Below, in pieces: positions 6,541 to 14,478 of a DNA stretch of 18,213 nt. The translations under genes were made by a program, and so were the position numbers. The stretch is taken from NCBI GenBank assembly GCA_934525325.1, contig CAKSZE010000033.1, positions 1-18,213 of the forward strand. The letters run 5' to 3'. The notes below the pieces were generated by a model. The model was not told where the DNA came from and searched no databases. It saw only the letters and a program-made list of their open reading frames with translations. This stretch comes from an uncultured Faecalibacterium sp. (GTDB lineage Bacteria > Bacillota > Clostridia > Oscillospirales > Ruminococcaceae). How positions within the stretch are numbered: the first letter of the stretch is position 1; each line of letters starts with the position of its first letter.

Positions 6541-6576
6541 AAAACAGGCTCCCCGCCAAATGGCAGGGAGCCTGTT
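6541..6576 (-). terminator. kdgK terminator
   Basis: A 15-bp stem at 6543-6557/6562-6576 with an AAAT loop. On the minus strand the one irregular position is a permitted U-G pair and the stem is followed by TTTTCTTT, so it acts on the leftward kdgK transcript. It lies tail-to-tail with the terminator at 6482-6515. Confidence 0.88.
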
Positions 6577-6588
6577 GCTGTATCCGGC

Positions 6589-7677
6589 TTACCGCTTGAT
6601 ATCGTAGTTCATATTCATCAGGTTGCGGATGGTGCTCACATCATCGGTGATGTTGGCATCGCCGTGGATGGTGTGCTTGATGGCGCTGCTTGCCACTGCA
6701 AAGTTGATCATATCCATGGCCTTGTAGTTGTGCAGCATGGCGTAGATCAGGCCGCTGGCAAAGGCGTCGCCGCCGCCCACGCGGTCCAGAATGTTAAAGG
6801 TGTACAGCTTGCTCTCGAAGGTGTGCCCCTCGTACCACATAAAGGCCTTCAGGCTGTTTTCGCTGCCGCTGTGGGCGTAGCGCACATGGCGGGCGATGCA
6901 CTTCAGGTTGGGGTAGCGCTCAATGAACCGCTGGAAGATCTCGTCCTGCTGCTCGTAGCTGGGCTGCAGGGGCACGCCGTCCTTCCAGTCGCCCTTGCTG
7001 TGGTCGTTTTCGTCCTTCCACAGGTGGTAGGGTTCAATGCCCATCAGCACGTCCACATAGGGCAGGCACTCGGTGCAGAAGTCCCGAGCTTCCTCCCAAG
7101 TCCACAGGGTGGAGCGGAAGTTGCCGTCAAAGCTCACGGTCAGGCCCTTCTTCTTGGCAACTTTCAGCATATCAAGGATCAGGCTGCGGCAGTTGGGGGC
7201 CAGTGCCGGGGTAATGCCGCTGAGGTGCAGCCAGTCGTAGCCGTCCAGCAGAGCGTCCAGATCCAGCTGAGAAAAATCGTACTCGGTAATGGCGCTGTGC
7301 TTGCGGTCATAGATGACCTTGGAAGCGCGGATGCCGTAGCCGGTCTCCAGATAATAAGTACCCAGACGGTTAGAAGGGGTCTCGTCCGGCTCGGTCAGGA
7401 TCATGGGGGTGCAGTGCACATCGTTGGAGCGCAGCCAGCGCACAGCGCTCTTGCCCAGACTGTTGTTGGGCACTACGCTGAAAAAGGTGCTGTCCACGCC
7501 AAGGTTTGCCAGCGCCAGCGCAATGTTGGCTTCGCTGCCGCCGTAACTGGCCTCAAAAGCCGATGCCATGCGGATCTTTTCGTAGTTTGGCGGGGTCAGG
7601 CGCAGCATGATCTCACCACAGGTGATGAACTTCTGGCCATTGGGCTCGCTGCCAAGGATCGGATTGAAATGTTCCAT
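6589..7677 (-). CDS. kdgK: PfkB-family sugar kinase, probable 2-dehydro-3-deoxygluconokinase
   Basis: 362 residues, with AGGAGGAG seven to eight bases before the ATG. The N-terminal PfkB signature is YGGSEANIALALANLG (45-60). The second signature is DRVGGGDAFASGL (298-310), with the GGGD anion hole and catalytic base Asp304. GEIMLRLTPP near residues 21-30 and the lid-forming substrate region match 2-keto-3-deoxygluconate kinases, which phosphorylate KDG to KDPG in hexuronate and pectin use. It is somewhat longer than usual (about 310-340), with an extra hydrophilic stretch near 221-245. Other PfkB substrates such as fructose cannot be ruled out. The gene stands alone, with a strong promoter and its own terminator, and no aldolase or isomerase gene is next to it. 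Confidence 0.85.
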   Translation of the reverse strand: MEHFNPILGSEPNGQKFITCGEIMLRLTPPNYEKIRMASAFEASYGGSEANIALALANLGVDSTFFSVVPNNSLGKSAVRWLRSNDVHCTPMILTEPDETPSNRLGTYYLETGYGIRASKVIYDRKHSAITEYDFSQLDLDALLDGYDWLHLSGITPALAPNCRSLILDMLKVAKKKGLTVSFDGNFRSTLWTWEEARDFCTECLPYVDVLMGIEPYHLWKDENDHSKGDWKDGVPLQPSYEQQDEIFQRFIERYPNLKCIARHVRYAHSGSENSLKAFMWYEGHTFESKLYTFNILDRVGGGDAFASGLIYAMLHNYKAMDMINFAVASSAIKHTIHGDANITDDVSTIRNLMNMNYDIKR

Positions 7678-7733
7678 AAAGCTCCTCCTGATAACATTGC
7701 GGGAATCGCAACTATTAACACATCGTTGTATCC

Positions 7734-7762
7734 ATTATAGTGCGTTCCCGGACAGAATGCAA
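7734..7762 (-). promoter_or_regulatory. kdgK promoter
   Basis: On the minus strand TTGCAT (7757-7762), a 17-bp spacer, then TATAAT (7734-7739). The leader of about 50 bases contains a small palindrome, TTGCG/CGCAA at 7697-7711, that could be an operator or a leader hairpin. Confidence 0.75.
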
Positions 7763-7831
7763 GTATTTGCACGCGCAGGCAAGAGAAAATAAAACCGAAA
7801 ATTTGGTAAAGTTGCCGAAACTGCCACAGAA

Positions 7832-8746
7832 TCACACCCCGGTCAGGTCAAAGCTGGGGGTGTATTCCTCCTTGGCACTGCTCTTCTGCTGCATATAGCC
7901 CTGCACAAGCCCCTTGTCCATGGCGTAGTTCACCACCCGGCGGTATTCGTAGGTGGTGATGCGCCGCCCGATGCCGTGCTCTGCGGCCTTGTAGAAGGGG
8001 GTGTACTGGCTCATGACGCTGGGCAGAAAGCACCCGGGGTCGGCATCGTTCCACGCAGCCATCTGGTCCAGCACGGCAAAGCTGTCCTCCACATGACCCG
8101 GCAGCGCCAGGTGCCGCAGAATGACCCCCTTTTGCAGGATGCCGTCCGCATCGAACACCGGATGCCCGGCCTGCGCCATCATGGCTTCGATGGCGGGCTT
8201 TGCCTTGGCAAAATAGTCCGGCGCGGCGGAAAGCTCTGCGGAAAGGGCAGAGGACACATATTTTAGATCAGCCAGCCAGATGTCGATGTACCCGCGCCAT
8301 GCCTCTACGCTTTCCACGGTCTCGTAGCCGCCGGTGTTGCACACGATGGGCAGCCGCAACCCCTTGGCGCGGGCGATGTCCAGCGCGGCAAGGATCCACG
8401 GCTGCCACTGTCCGGGGGTGACCAGATTGATGTTGTGCGCGCCCTGCGCCTGTAAATTTAAAAAGATCTCGGCCAGGTGCTCCACGGTGATCTCTTTGCC
8501 CAGCCCCTCGGCGCTGATGGGGTAGTTCTGGCAGAAGCAGCACTTGAGGGTGCAGCCGGAAAAGAACACGGTGCCGCTGCCCCTTGTACCGCTGATGCAG
8601 GGCTCCTCCCAGTGGTGCAGGGCGGCGCGGGCAGCTTTTAAAGTTGCTCCCGCCCCGCAGAAGCCGGTGCGCCCGGCGGCACGGTTTGCACCGCAGCGGC
8701 GGGGGCAGAGGGTACAGCAGGTGGGAATGGAAATGGTTTTCGGCAT
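7832..8746 (-). CDS. Radical SAM protein, PflX / pyruvate-formate-lyase-activase-like
   Basis: 304 residues from the ATG at 8746. AAGGA lies about 11 bases upstream; a TTG three codons earlier would be too close to it. The radical SAM motif is C65-x3-C69-x2-C72 (CTLKCCFC), which holds the 4Fe-4S cluster that cleaves S-adenosylmethionine. A cysteine-rich N-terminus (C10, C11, C14, C18, C30) precedes it, as in the PflX/COG1313 group. GAHNINLVTPGQW and LADLKYVS are typical of this group, whose target is not established. Some members may install glycyl radicals on partner enzymes, but no glycyl radical enzyme gene is in this window. It shares a compact divergent promoter region with fbp. Confidence 0.87.
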   Translation of the reverse strand: MPKTISIPTCCTLCPRRCGANRAAGRTGFCGAGATLKAARAALHHWEEPCISGTRGSGTVFFSGCTLKCCFCQNYPISAEGLGKEITVEHLAEIFLNLQAQGAHNINLVTPGQWQPWILAALDIARAKGLRLPIVCNTGGYETVESVEAWRGYIDIWLADLKYVSSALSAELSAAPDYFAKAKPAIEAMMAQAGHPVFDADGILQKGVILRHLALPGHVEDSFAVLDQMAAWNDADPGCFLPSVMSQYTPFYKAAEHGIGRRITTYEYRRVVNYAMDKGLVQGYMQQKSSAKEEYTPSFDLTGV

Positions 8747-8779
8747 AATATCCAAAGTCCTTTCCTTAAAATTTTCGTA

Positions 8780-8819
8780 TTCAGTATACCACTTTTGGTG
8801 CCATTCGTGCTATACTGAA
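8780..8819. promoter_or_regulatory. Mirror-image divergent extended -10 promoters of fbp and the radical SAM gene
   Basis: TTCAGTATA (8780-8788) and TATACTGAA (8811-8819) are perfect inverted copies 22 bases apart. Rightward, TGCTATACT is an extended -10 for fbp. Leftward, TGGTATACT on the minus strand is an extended -10 for the radical SAM gene. Neither has a good -35 box. Confidence 0.65.
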
Positions 8820-8891
8820 ATAACGAGAAACGATAATACAAAAAACGCAACATCTTTGCAGGGCAAAGACTGCGTTATGATGGAGGAGACC

Positions 8892-10898
8892 ATGCGCACC
8901 GAAACCGATGAGATCCGCGATAATCTGAAGTATCTGACCCTGCTGGCCAGAGATTACCCCTCGCAGGCTGCTGCTGCCAGCGAGATCATCAGCAATCAGG
9001 CGCTGCTCAAGCTGCCCAAGGGCACGGAGCACTTCATGAGCGACCTGCACGGCGAGAACGAAGCCTTTGTGCATATCCTGAATTCCGCCTCCGGTGTCAT
9101 CCGGGAAAAGGTGGATGCCGTGCTGGGTGACACCATGCCGGAGGCAGCCCGTGCCGAGCTTGCCACCCTGATCTACTATCCCACCGAAAAGCTGCCCCAG
9201 CTCAAGGCACGCTGCACCACCGAGGATGCGCTGGAGCAGTGGTACACCCAGACCCTTCTCCAGCTGATCGATATCTGCCGTCTGGTGTCCTCCAAGCACA
9301 CCCGCGACCATGTGCGCAGCTGCCTGCCTTCCAGCTGCGGCTATATTCTGGACGAGCTGCTCCACGCCCACTTTGAGGACCACGATAAAGACCTGTACTA
9401 CGGCCAGATCGTGGGCAGCATCATCGAGAACGGCCGCGCCGACCGCTTTATCGTGCGCCTGTGCGAGCTGATCAAGCATCTGGCGGTGGATAAGCTGCAT
9501 ATCGTGGGCGACCTGTTTGACCGCGGCCCCCGCCCGGACATCATTCTGGATCTGTTGATGCGCCACCATAACGTGGATATCCAGTGGGGCAACCATGACG
9601 TGGTGTGGATGGGTGCTGCCGCCGGCAGTCCCATCTGCATTTGCACCGTACTTAAAACCACGCTTGCCTACCACAACCACGGGATGCTGGAGGACTGCTA
9701 CGGCATTAACCTGCGGCACTTGCAGCGCATGGCGGAGCAGTTCTACGGCGAGGATGATCTTTCCATCTGGATGCCCCACACGGACGCCGCCCGCGGCCCT
9801 TATACGGAGGGAATGCTCCACCGCTGCGCCGTGATGCACAAGGCCATCTCCATCCTCATGTTCAAGCTGGAATGTCAGGTCATCGACCGCAACCCGGATT
9901 TCCAGATGCAGGGGCGGGATTATCTGCGCCGCATCGACTGGGACACCCACACCGTGCAGGTAGGGGAGAAAAGCTATCCTTTGCGGGACACCTCCTTCCC
10001 CACGGTAGACCCGGCAGACCCCGCAAAGCTGAACCCGGACGAGCAGCTGGTGCTGCACAAGCTGGTGCAGTCCTTCCGGCAGAGCGAAAGATTACAGCAG
10101 CACATTGAATTTTTGTACGCCAAGGGCAGCGTGTACCATATTGAAAACGGCAATCTGCTCTACCACGGTGCTGTGCCCATGAATACGAAGGGCGGCTTTG
10201 CGGTGGAGCACTTCGAGGGACGCCGCTACTCCGGCCGTGCCCTGATGGATTATTGCGACGCCCGCGCCCGCCGTGGCTACTACGGGGCAGAGGGCAGCGC
10301 CGCCCGTCAGAGCGGACAGGATTTTCTGTGGTATCTGTGGTGCGGCAAGCTTTCGCCGCTGTTTGGCCGCAGCGCCATGACCACCTTTGAACGGCTGTAT
10401 ATCGCAGACCCTGCCACCCACACGGAGGTCAAGGACCCCTATTATAGCTGGTACAACGACGAAGCTGCCTGCCGCCGCATTCTGGCAGAATTCGGCCTGC
10501 CGGGCACGAGCCATATCGTCAACGGCCATGTGCCGGTGCAGGAGAAAAACGGCGAGAGCCCCATCAAGGGCGGGGGACGGCTGGTGGTCATTGACGGCGG
10601 GTTCTGCCGCGCCTACCACGAAAAGACCGGCATTGCCGGGTACACGCTGGTGTATTCCAGCCGTACCATGTCCCTGCGCACCCATCAGCCCTTTGAAAGC
10701 GCCGAAAAGGCGGTGCGGGAGAATTTGGACATCCTGTCCCAGAAGAACATTCTGGAAACCGAAAATCATCGCATCCTCGTGGAAGATACGGACGAGGGCG
10801 AGGTGCTGCGGGAGCGTGTGCACGACCTTAAACAGCTGGTAACGGCCTATCAGTTGGGCTGGATCCCGGAAGCGCGGTGCGAGGATCACGTTTGGTGA
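8892..10898 (+). CDS. fbp: Fructose-1,6-bisphosphatase, class III
   Basis: 668 residues from the ATG at 8892, close to the roughly 670 of Bacillus Fbp. GGAGG lies five bases before this ATG; the upstream ATGs at 8877 and 8880 have no comparable site. The enzyme removes the 1-phosphate of fructose 1,6-bisphosphate, the committed step of gluconeogenesis, in the cytoplasm. The metallophosphatase signatures are clear: SDLHGE with Asp51 and His53, GDLFDRG (206-212), GNHD (233-236) and a late VNGHVP. Class III enzymes are unrelated to the E. coli type and are found mainly in Bacillota. It has its own extended -10 promoter and I see no good terminator after it. Family assignment is very secure. Confidence 0.96.
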   Translation: MRTETDEIRDNLKYLTLLARDYPSQAAAASEIISNQALLKLPKGTEHFMSDLHGENEAFVHILNSASGVIREKVDAVLGDTMPEAARAELATLIYYPTEKLPQLKARCTTEDALEQWYTQTLLQLIDICRLVSSKHTRDHVRSCLPSSCGYILDELLHAHFEDHDKDLYYGQIVGSIIENGRADRFIVRLCELIKHLAVDKLHIVGDLFDRGPRPDIILDLLMRHHNVDIQWGNHDVVWMGAAAGSPICICTVLKTTLAYHNHGMLEDCYGINLRHLQRMAEQFYGEDDLSIWMPHTDAARGPYTEGMLHRCAVMHKAISILMFKLECQVIDRNPDFQMQGRDYLRRIDWDTHTVQVGEKSYPLRDTSFPTVDPADPAKLNPDEQLVLHKLVQSFRQSERLQQHIEFLYAKGSVYHIENGNLLYHGAVPMNTKGGFAVEHFEGRRYSGRALMDYCDARARRGYYGAEGSAARQSGQDFLWYLWCGKLSPLFGRSAMTTFERLYIADPATHTEVKDPYYSWYNDEAACRRILAEFGLPGTSHIVNGHVPVQEKNGESPIKGGGRLVVIDGGFCRAYHEKTGIAGYTLVYSSRTMSLRTHQPFESAEKAVRENLDILSQKNILETENHRILVEDTDEGEVLRERVHDLKQLVTAYQLGWIPEARCEDHVW

Positions 10899-11179
10899 TA
10901 TCGCCAAAGGGTAAAATTTGGGTCAGCTTTGGTCAAAATTGATGAAAATTTCAATAAATTTTTGGAATATCCGCGTGTAATCTGGGCAAAACAGAAAATA
11001 ATGAAACAGATACAAATCGGGCTTTGCTTTTTTGTGGAAGTAGTGTATAATAGGATAGTTATAAAACCGCCCCTGTGTTGGTGAATCTGTACACCCTGGC
11101 GGTACAAATAACGAAATGGAATGCTTTCAGTAGCCTTAACAGGCCTGTGGCACAGGCCTTTGACAAGGAGATCATAAAA
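10899..11179 (+). other. fbp-murA intergenic region with a hairpin leader
   Basis: 281 bases with no gene. The left half is AT-rich and holds no clear fbp terminator. The right half has the murA promoter and a leader. AGGCCTG (11141-11147) pairs with CAGGCCT (11153-11159) just before the murA ribosome binding site; two extra pairs are possible. It could tune translation or protect the transcript. Confidence 0.5.
11023..11051 (+). promoter_or_regulatory. murA promoter
   Basis: TTTGCT (11023-11028), a 17-bp spacer, then TATAAT (11046-11051). It leaves a leader of about 120 bases before murA. Confidence 0.7.
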
Positions 11180-12466
11180 GTGGAGAAATTTGTTATTACC
11201 GGCGGTAAGCCCCTGCACGGAGAAGTGACCATTTCCGGCGCAAAAAATGCGGCTGTGGGTATTCTGCCTGCTACCATTCTGGCAGCGGATGTCTGCGTGA
11301 TCGAGAATCTGCCCGATATCAGCGATGTGTCGGTCAGCCTCAAGATCCTGAGCACCTTGGGTGCGCAGGTGAAGATGCTCAACCGCAACACCTACGAGAT
11401 CGATACGCGGCATCTGGTCACCACCAATGTGCCGGACGACCTGTCCCGCCAGATGCGCGCCAGCTACTATTTCCTCGGCGCGTTGCTTTCCCGCTTTGGC
11501 AAGGCACAGGTGGCCATGCCCGGCGGCTGCAATCTGGGCCCCCGCCCCATCGACCAGCACCTGAAGGTGTTCAGCGCGCTGGGCGCAGAGGACAGCGTGG
11601 ACTACGGCATGATCACCGTGCGTACCAAGCAGGAGCTGACCGGTGCCCATATCTTCTTTGATAAGGTCAGCGTGGGCGCTACCATGAACGGGATGCTCTC
11701 TGCGGTCATGGCCAAGGGTCAGACCATTCTGGAAAACTGCGCCAAGGAGCCCCATGTGGTGGATCTGGCAAACTTTTTGAATATGTGCGGCGCAGACGTG
11801 CGCGGCGCCGGTACGGACGTCATCAAGGTGCGCGGTGTGGAAAAGATGCACGGCTGCACTTACAGCATCATCCCGGATCAGATTGAAGCCGGCAGCTACA
11901 TGGTAGCTGCTGCTGCCACCGGCGGCGATGTGCTCATCAAGAACGTCACTCCTAAGCACCTGGAGCCCATCACGGCCAAGCTGCGCCGCGCAGGGGTCAC
12001 TGTGGAAGAATTTGACGATGCAGTGCGGGTATCCCGCACCGGCGATATTCTGCCGCTGAAAATCAACACCATGCCGCACCCCGGCTTCCCCACCGATATG
12101 CAGCCCCTGATGGGCGTGCTGCTGAGCGTGGCTAAGGGCACCAGCACCATCACCGAGAGCGTGTGGGACAACCGCTTCCGCTATGTGGACGAGCTGCGCA
12201 AGATGGGTGCCAGCGTGCAGGTAGACGGTCAGGTGGCCGTGTTTGAGGGCGTGGAAAAGCTTAGCCCCGCACCGCTGCGCGCCTCCGACCTGCGTGCCGG
12301 TGCCGCTATGGTGGTGGCTGCTCTGATGGCCGATGGCACCAGCGAGATCGAGGAGATCGGTCATATCGAGCGCGGTTACGAGAATATCGTGGAAAAGCTG
12401 CGCGGTCTGGGTGCAGAGATCAGCAAGGTGGAGCGGGTGCCCGCTGCACTGGAACAGGCTCTGTAA
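11180..12466 (+). CDS. murA: UDP-N-acetylglucosamine 1-carboxyvinyltransferase
   Basis: 428 residues from GTG 11180, with AAGGAG nine bases upstream; upstream in-frame codons give a non-homologous N-terminus. The protein starts MEKFVITGGKPLHGEVTISGAKN, with the substrate-contacting Lys22 and Asn23. MPGGCNLGPRPIDQH carries the catalytic Cys117 (Cys115 in E. coli), the target of fosfomycin. Length and both EPT repeat domains are complete. It adds enolpyruvate from PEP to UDP-GlcNAc, the first committed step of peptidoglycan synthesis. Many Bacillota have two MurA paralogues and I cannot tell which one this is. It has its own promoter and terminator. The Cys form implies fosfomycin sensitivity of the enzyme (family knowledge). 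Confidence 0.97.
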   Translation: MEKFVITGGKPLHGEVTISGAKNAAVGILPATILAADVCVIENLPDISDVSVSLKILSTLGAQVKMLNRNTYEIDTRHLVTTNVPDDLSRQMRASYYFLGALLSRFGKAQVAMPGGCNLGPRPIDQHLKVFSALGAEDSVDYGMITVRTKQELTGAHIFFDKVSVGATMNGMLSAVMAKGQTILENCAKEPHVVDLANFLNMCGADVRGAGTDVIKVRGVEKMHGCTYSIIPDQIEAGSYMVAAAATGGDVLIKNVTPKHLEPITAKLRRAGVTVEEFDDAVRVSRTGDILPLKINTMPHPGFPTDMQPLMGVLLSVAKGTSTITESVWDNRFRYVDELRKMGASVQVDGQVAVFEGVEKLSPAPLRASDLRAGAAMVVAALMADGTSEIEEIGHIERGYENIVEKLRGLGAEISKVERVPAALEQAL

Positions 12467-12481
12467 CACAAACAACAAAAC

Positions 12482-12519
12482 AAACAGCCTGCCGTAAATT
12501 CTGTGCGGCGGGCTGTTTT
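12482..12519 (+). terminator. murA terminator
   Basis: A 13-bp stem, AAACAGCCTGCCG (12482-12494) with CGGCGGGCTGTTT (12506-12518), around an 11-base loop, ending in a short T run. Confidence 0.88.
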
Positions 12520-12543
12520 CAGGTGGTAACATAAGAGGTTTTC

Positions 12544-13332
12544 ATGGCAGAGTTCATTTCATTGTATTCCGGCTCCTCCGGTAACAGCAGCGTGGTGCGC
12601 TGCGGCGCGCAGTACCTTATCGTGGATATGGGCAAGGGCGTGCGCACCACCACGGCTGCGCTCAAATCACTGGGGCTTGCCATCAGTGATTGCGCAGGCA
12701 TCCTTGTCACCCACGAGCACAGCGACCACGTCAAGGGTCTTTCCACCTTCCTGAAAAAGAACCCGCTGCCGGTGTACGGCGCAGCGGCTACGCTGGATTT
12801 TCTGGATGCCAACGACATCGTGCCCGCCAACTGTGCGCTGAACACGCTGGAGGGCAGGGAAGAGGACATCGGCTGCTTCGGGGTGCAGTCCTTCCCCACC
12901 AGCCACGATGTGCCCTGCGTGGGCTACCGCATCCACACCCCGGACGATAAGACCATGACCATCGCCACCGACCTTGGTACTCTGACCCCACCGGTGCACG
13001 AAGCGCTTTCCGGCTGCGACCTTGTGGCACTGGAAAGCAACTACGACCTGCACATGCTGCGCAGCGGGCCCTACCCCTACTATCTGCGCGCCCGCATCGA
13101 GAGCGTGCGGGGCCACCTTTCCAACGACGAGTGCTCCGCAAAGCTTTTGGAACTGATCCAGAGCGGCTGCAAAAAGTTCGCTCTGTGCCATCTCTCGCAG
13201 GAGAATAACACGCCAAGCCTTGCCTTGCAGACCGTGTTCACCACCTTGGGCGCAGCCGGTGTCGTGCCGGAAAAGGACTGCATCGTGCAGGCACAGCGCC
13301 GCAACGAGGTAAGCCCTGTATTAGAGTTCTGA
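12544..13332 (+). CDS. yycJ: MBL-fold metallohydrolase, YycJ/WalJ family
   Basis: 262 residues, the family's normal length. The metallo-beta-lactamase motif is THEHSDH at 56-62, and further metal ligands are visible: His121 (SHD), Asp143 (ATDLG), His191 in GHLSNDE and His216. The opening SLYSGSSGNSSVV is typical of YycJ. In Bacillus and Streptococcus the gene sits in the walRK (yycFG) locus and the enzyme acts as a DNA 5'-to-3' exonuclease-like hydrolase linked to mismatch repair. Here it is away from walRK, between murA and dnaI. The ribosome binding site (AAGAGG) is weak and no separate promoter is obvious, so it may depend on leak through the murA terminator or on a promoter I cannot see. 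Confidence 0.92.
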   Translation: MAEFISLYSGSSGNSSVVRCGAQYLIVDMGKGVRTTTAALKSLGLAISDCAGILVTHEHSDHVKGLSTFLKKNPLPVYGAAATLDFLDANDIVPANCALNTLEGREEDIGCFGVQSFPTSHDVPCVGYRIHTPDDKTMTIATDLGTLTPPVHEALSGCDLVALESNYDLHMLRSGPYPYYLRARIESVRGHLSNDECSAKLLELIQSGCKKFALCHLSQENNTPSLALQTVFTTLGAAGVVPEKDCIVQAQRRNEVSPVLEF

Positions 13333-13345
13333 TTTGTTATAAAAT

Positions 13346-13414
13346 AAAGCCATCCGCAACAGCTGATCCCAAGGGTTTCAAACCCCGGTCATACTGCGGC
13401 GGATGGCTTTTCAT
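13346..13414. terminator. Bidirectional terminator between yycJ and dnaI
   Basis: AAAGCCATCCGC (13346-13357) pairs perfectly with GCGGATGGCTTT (13399-13410). The 41-base interior contains a second hairpin, GGGTTT/AAACCC (13373-13385). T tracts follow on both strands (TTTT rightward, TTTATTTT leftward), so it ends both yycJ and dnaI. Confidence 0.88.
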
Positions 13415-13488
13415 TTGCACGGTGTTTCGCGTTTATTTTACAATTACTTCTCTCAAAAGATGTACGGCCCCGGCAGAAATAAAACGAC

Positions 13489-14469
13489 TTATTCTGCGGC
13501 CTTCTGCACCCGGATATCACTGCCCAAAAACTGGATCTGCACAAAGGCCGCAAGGCGGCTGGAGATCTTCTCTGTGTATAGTTTTTCCAGCAGCGCACCG
13601 TCCGTGATGTTGGTGGTGACGATGGTAGGCAGCTTTGCACCCAAGCGGTTATTCAGCAGGCTGTACAGATTCGTCAGGAAGAAGCTGGAATTGAACTCGG
13701 TGCCCAAATCGTCCAAAATCAGCAGATCAGCATTGCAGGCGGTCTGGAACAAGGTCTCCTCCTCGCCGCCGGGGTCAGTGCCGAAATGCAGCGCTTCCAG
13801 CTTGCCGAAAAAGTCCGGGCAGGAGACATAGATCACATCGTAGTTCTGCCGCAGCACCTCCCCGGCAATGGCGAGAGCGGCATGGGTTTTGCCCAGCCCT
13901 GCGTTGCCCACCAGCAGCAGGCTTTCGCGGGTGGCGGGGGAAAAGTCCGTGGCGTAATCCCGCAGGTCGGCCAGAACTCCGGCCATGTAGCTGCGCACGC
14001 TCTCGCCCAGCGTCTTGTCCACCGTGTTGGGGTAGTAGTCCAGCTGCATGGTATCAAAGCTGGAGATGGACAGGCTGGACAGCTCCTCGATCTCCTTCCG
14101 ACGCAACTGCTGCATTACCCGGCGCACACAGTCGCAGGTGTGGCCGTCCACTGCGCCGGTGTCCTCGCACCGCTTGCAGGTGAACTTCGGCTCCAGCGCA
14201 TCCGCAGGGCGTCCGCTCCCGGCCAGCAGGGTGGTCAGCTTCTGCTTTGCCGCCGCAAGGGCAGCAGCAGTCTCGGTGCGGTCCTTGCCGGAAGCTCCGG
14301 CAATGGCGCAGCGGATGCCCCGTACCCGCACTTCCTCCTCGGCGTGGCGCAGCCCGGGGATGGCGGCTTCGGCCTCGGCCTGTGCATCCTGTGCCAGTGC
14401 GCGGGCGGTCTGCCGCCGCATGGCTACGGTGCGCAATGCCTGCTGATACAATTCGTTTTTGGTACGCAT
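13489..14469 (-). CDS. dnaI: DnaI/DnaC-like primosomal ATPase, helicase loader
   Basis: 326 residues. The N-terminal 90 residues are charged and helical. A zinc-binding cluster follows (C98-x2-C101 ... C112-x-C114), as in Bacillus DnaI. The AAA+ domain occupies about 140-320: Walker A GNAGLGKT (188-195), Walker B LLILDDLG (249-256), sensor I TTNIT (285-289) and an arginine-finger candidate Arg305 in SSRL. DnaI loads the replicative helicase at the origin or at restarted forks. It follows dnaD by nine bases in the same leftward operon, so helicase loading factors are made together. The downstream end is closed by a bidirectional terminator. An IstB-type transposon helper is less likely because no transposase is nearby. 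Confidence 0.93.
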   Translation of the reverse strand: MRTKNELYQQALRTVAMRRQTARALAQDAQAEAEAAIPGLRHAEEEVRVRGIRCAIAGASGKDRTETAAALAAAKQKLTTLLAGSGRPADALEPKFTCKRCEDTGAVDGHTCDCVRRVMQQLRRKEIEELSSLSISSFDTMQLDYYPNTVDKTLGESVRSYMAGVLADLRDYATDFSPATRESLLLVGNAGLGKTHAALAIAGEVLRQNYDVIYVSCPDFFGKLEALHFGTDPGGEEETLFQTACNADLLILDDLGTEFNSSFFLTNLYSLLNNRLGAKLPTIVTTNITDGALLEKLYTEKISSRLAAFVQIQFLGSDIRVQKAAE

Positions 14470-14478
14470 AAAGGCTCC

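Noticed and set aside
8781..10058. A 425-residue minus-strand open frame over fbp
   Set aside because: Shadow frame of fbp with biased composition and no recognisable domain.
10886..12532. A 548-residue minus-strand open frame over murA
   Set aside because: murA on the plus strand is unmistakable; the minus frame has no motif and runs through a promoter and a terminator.
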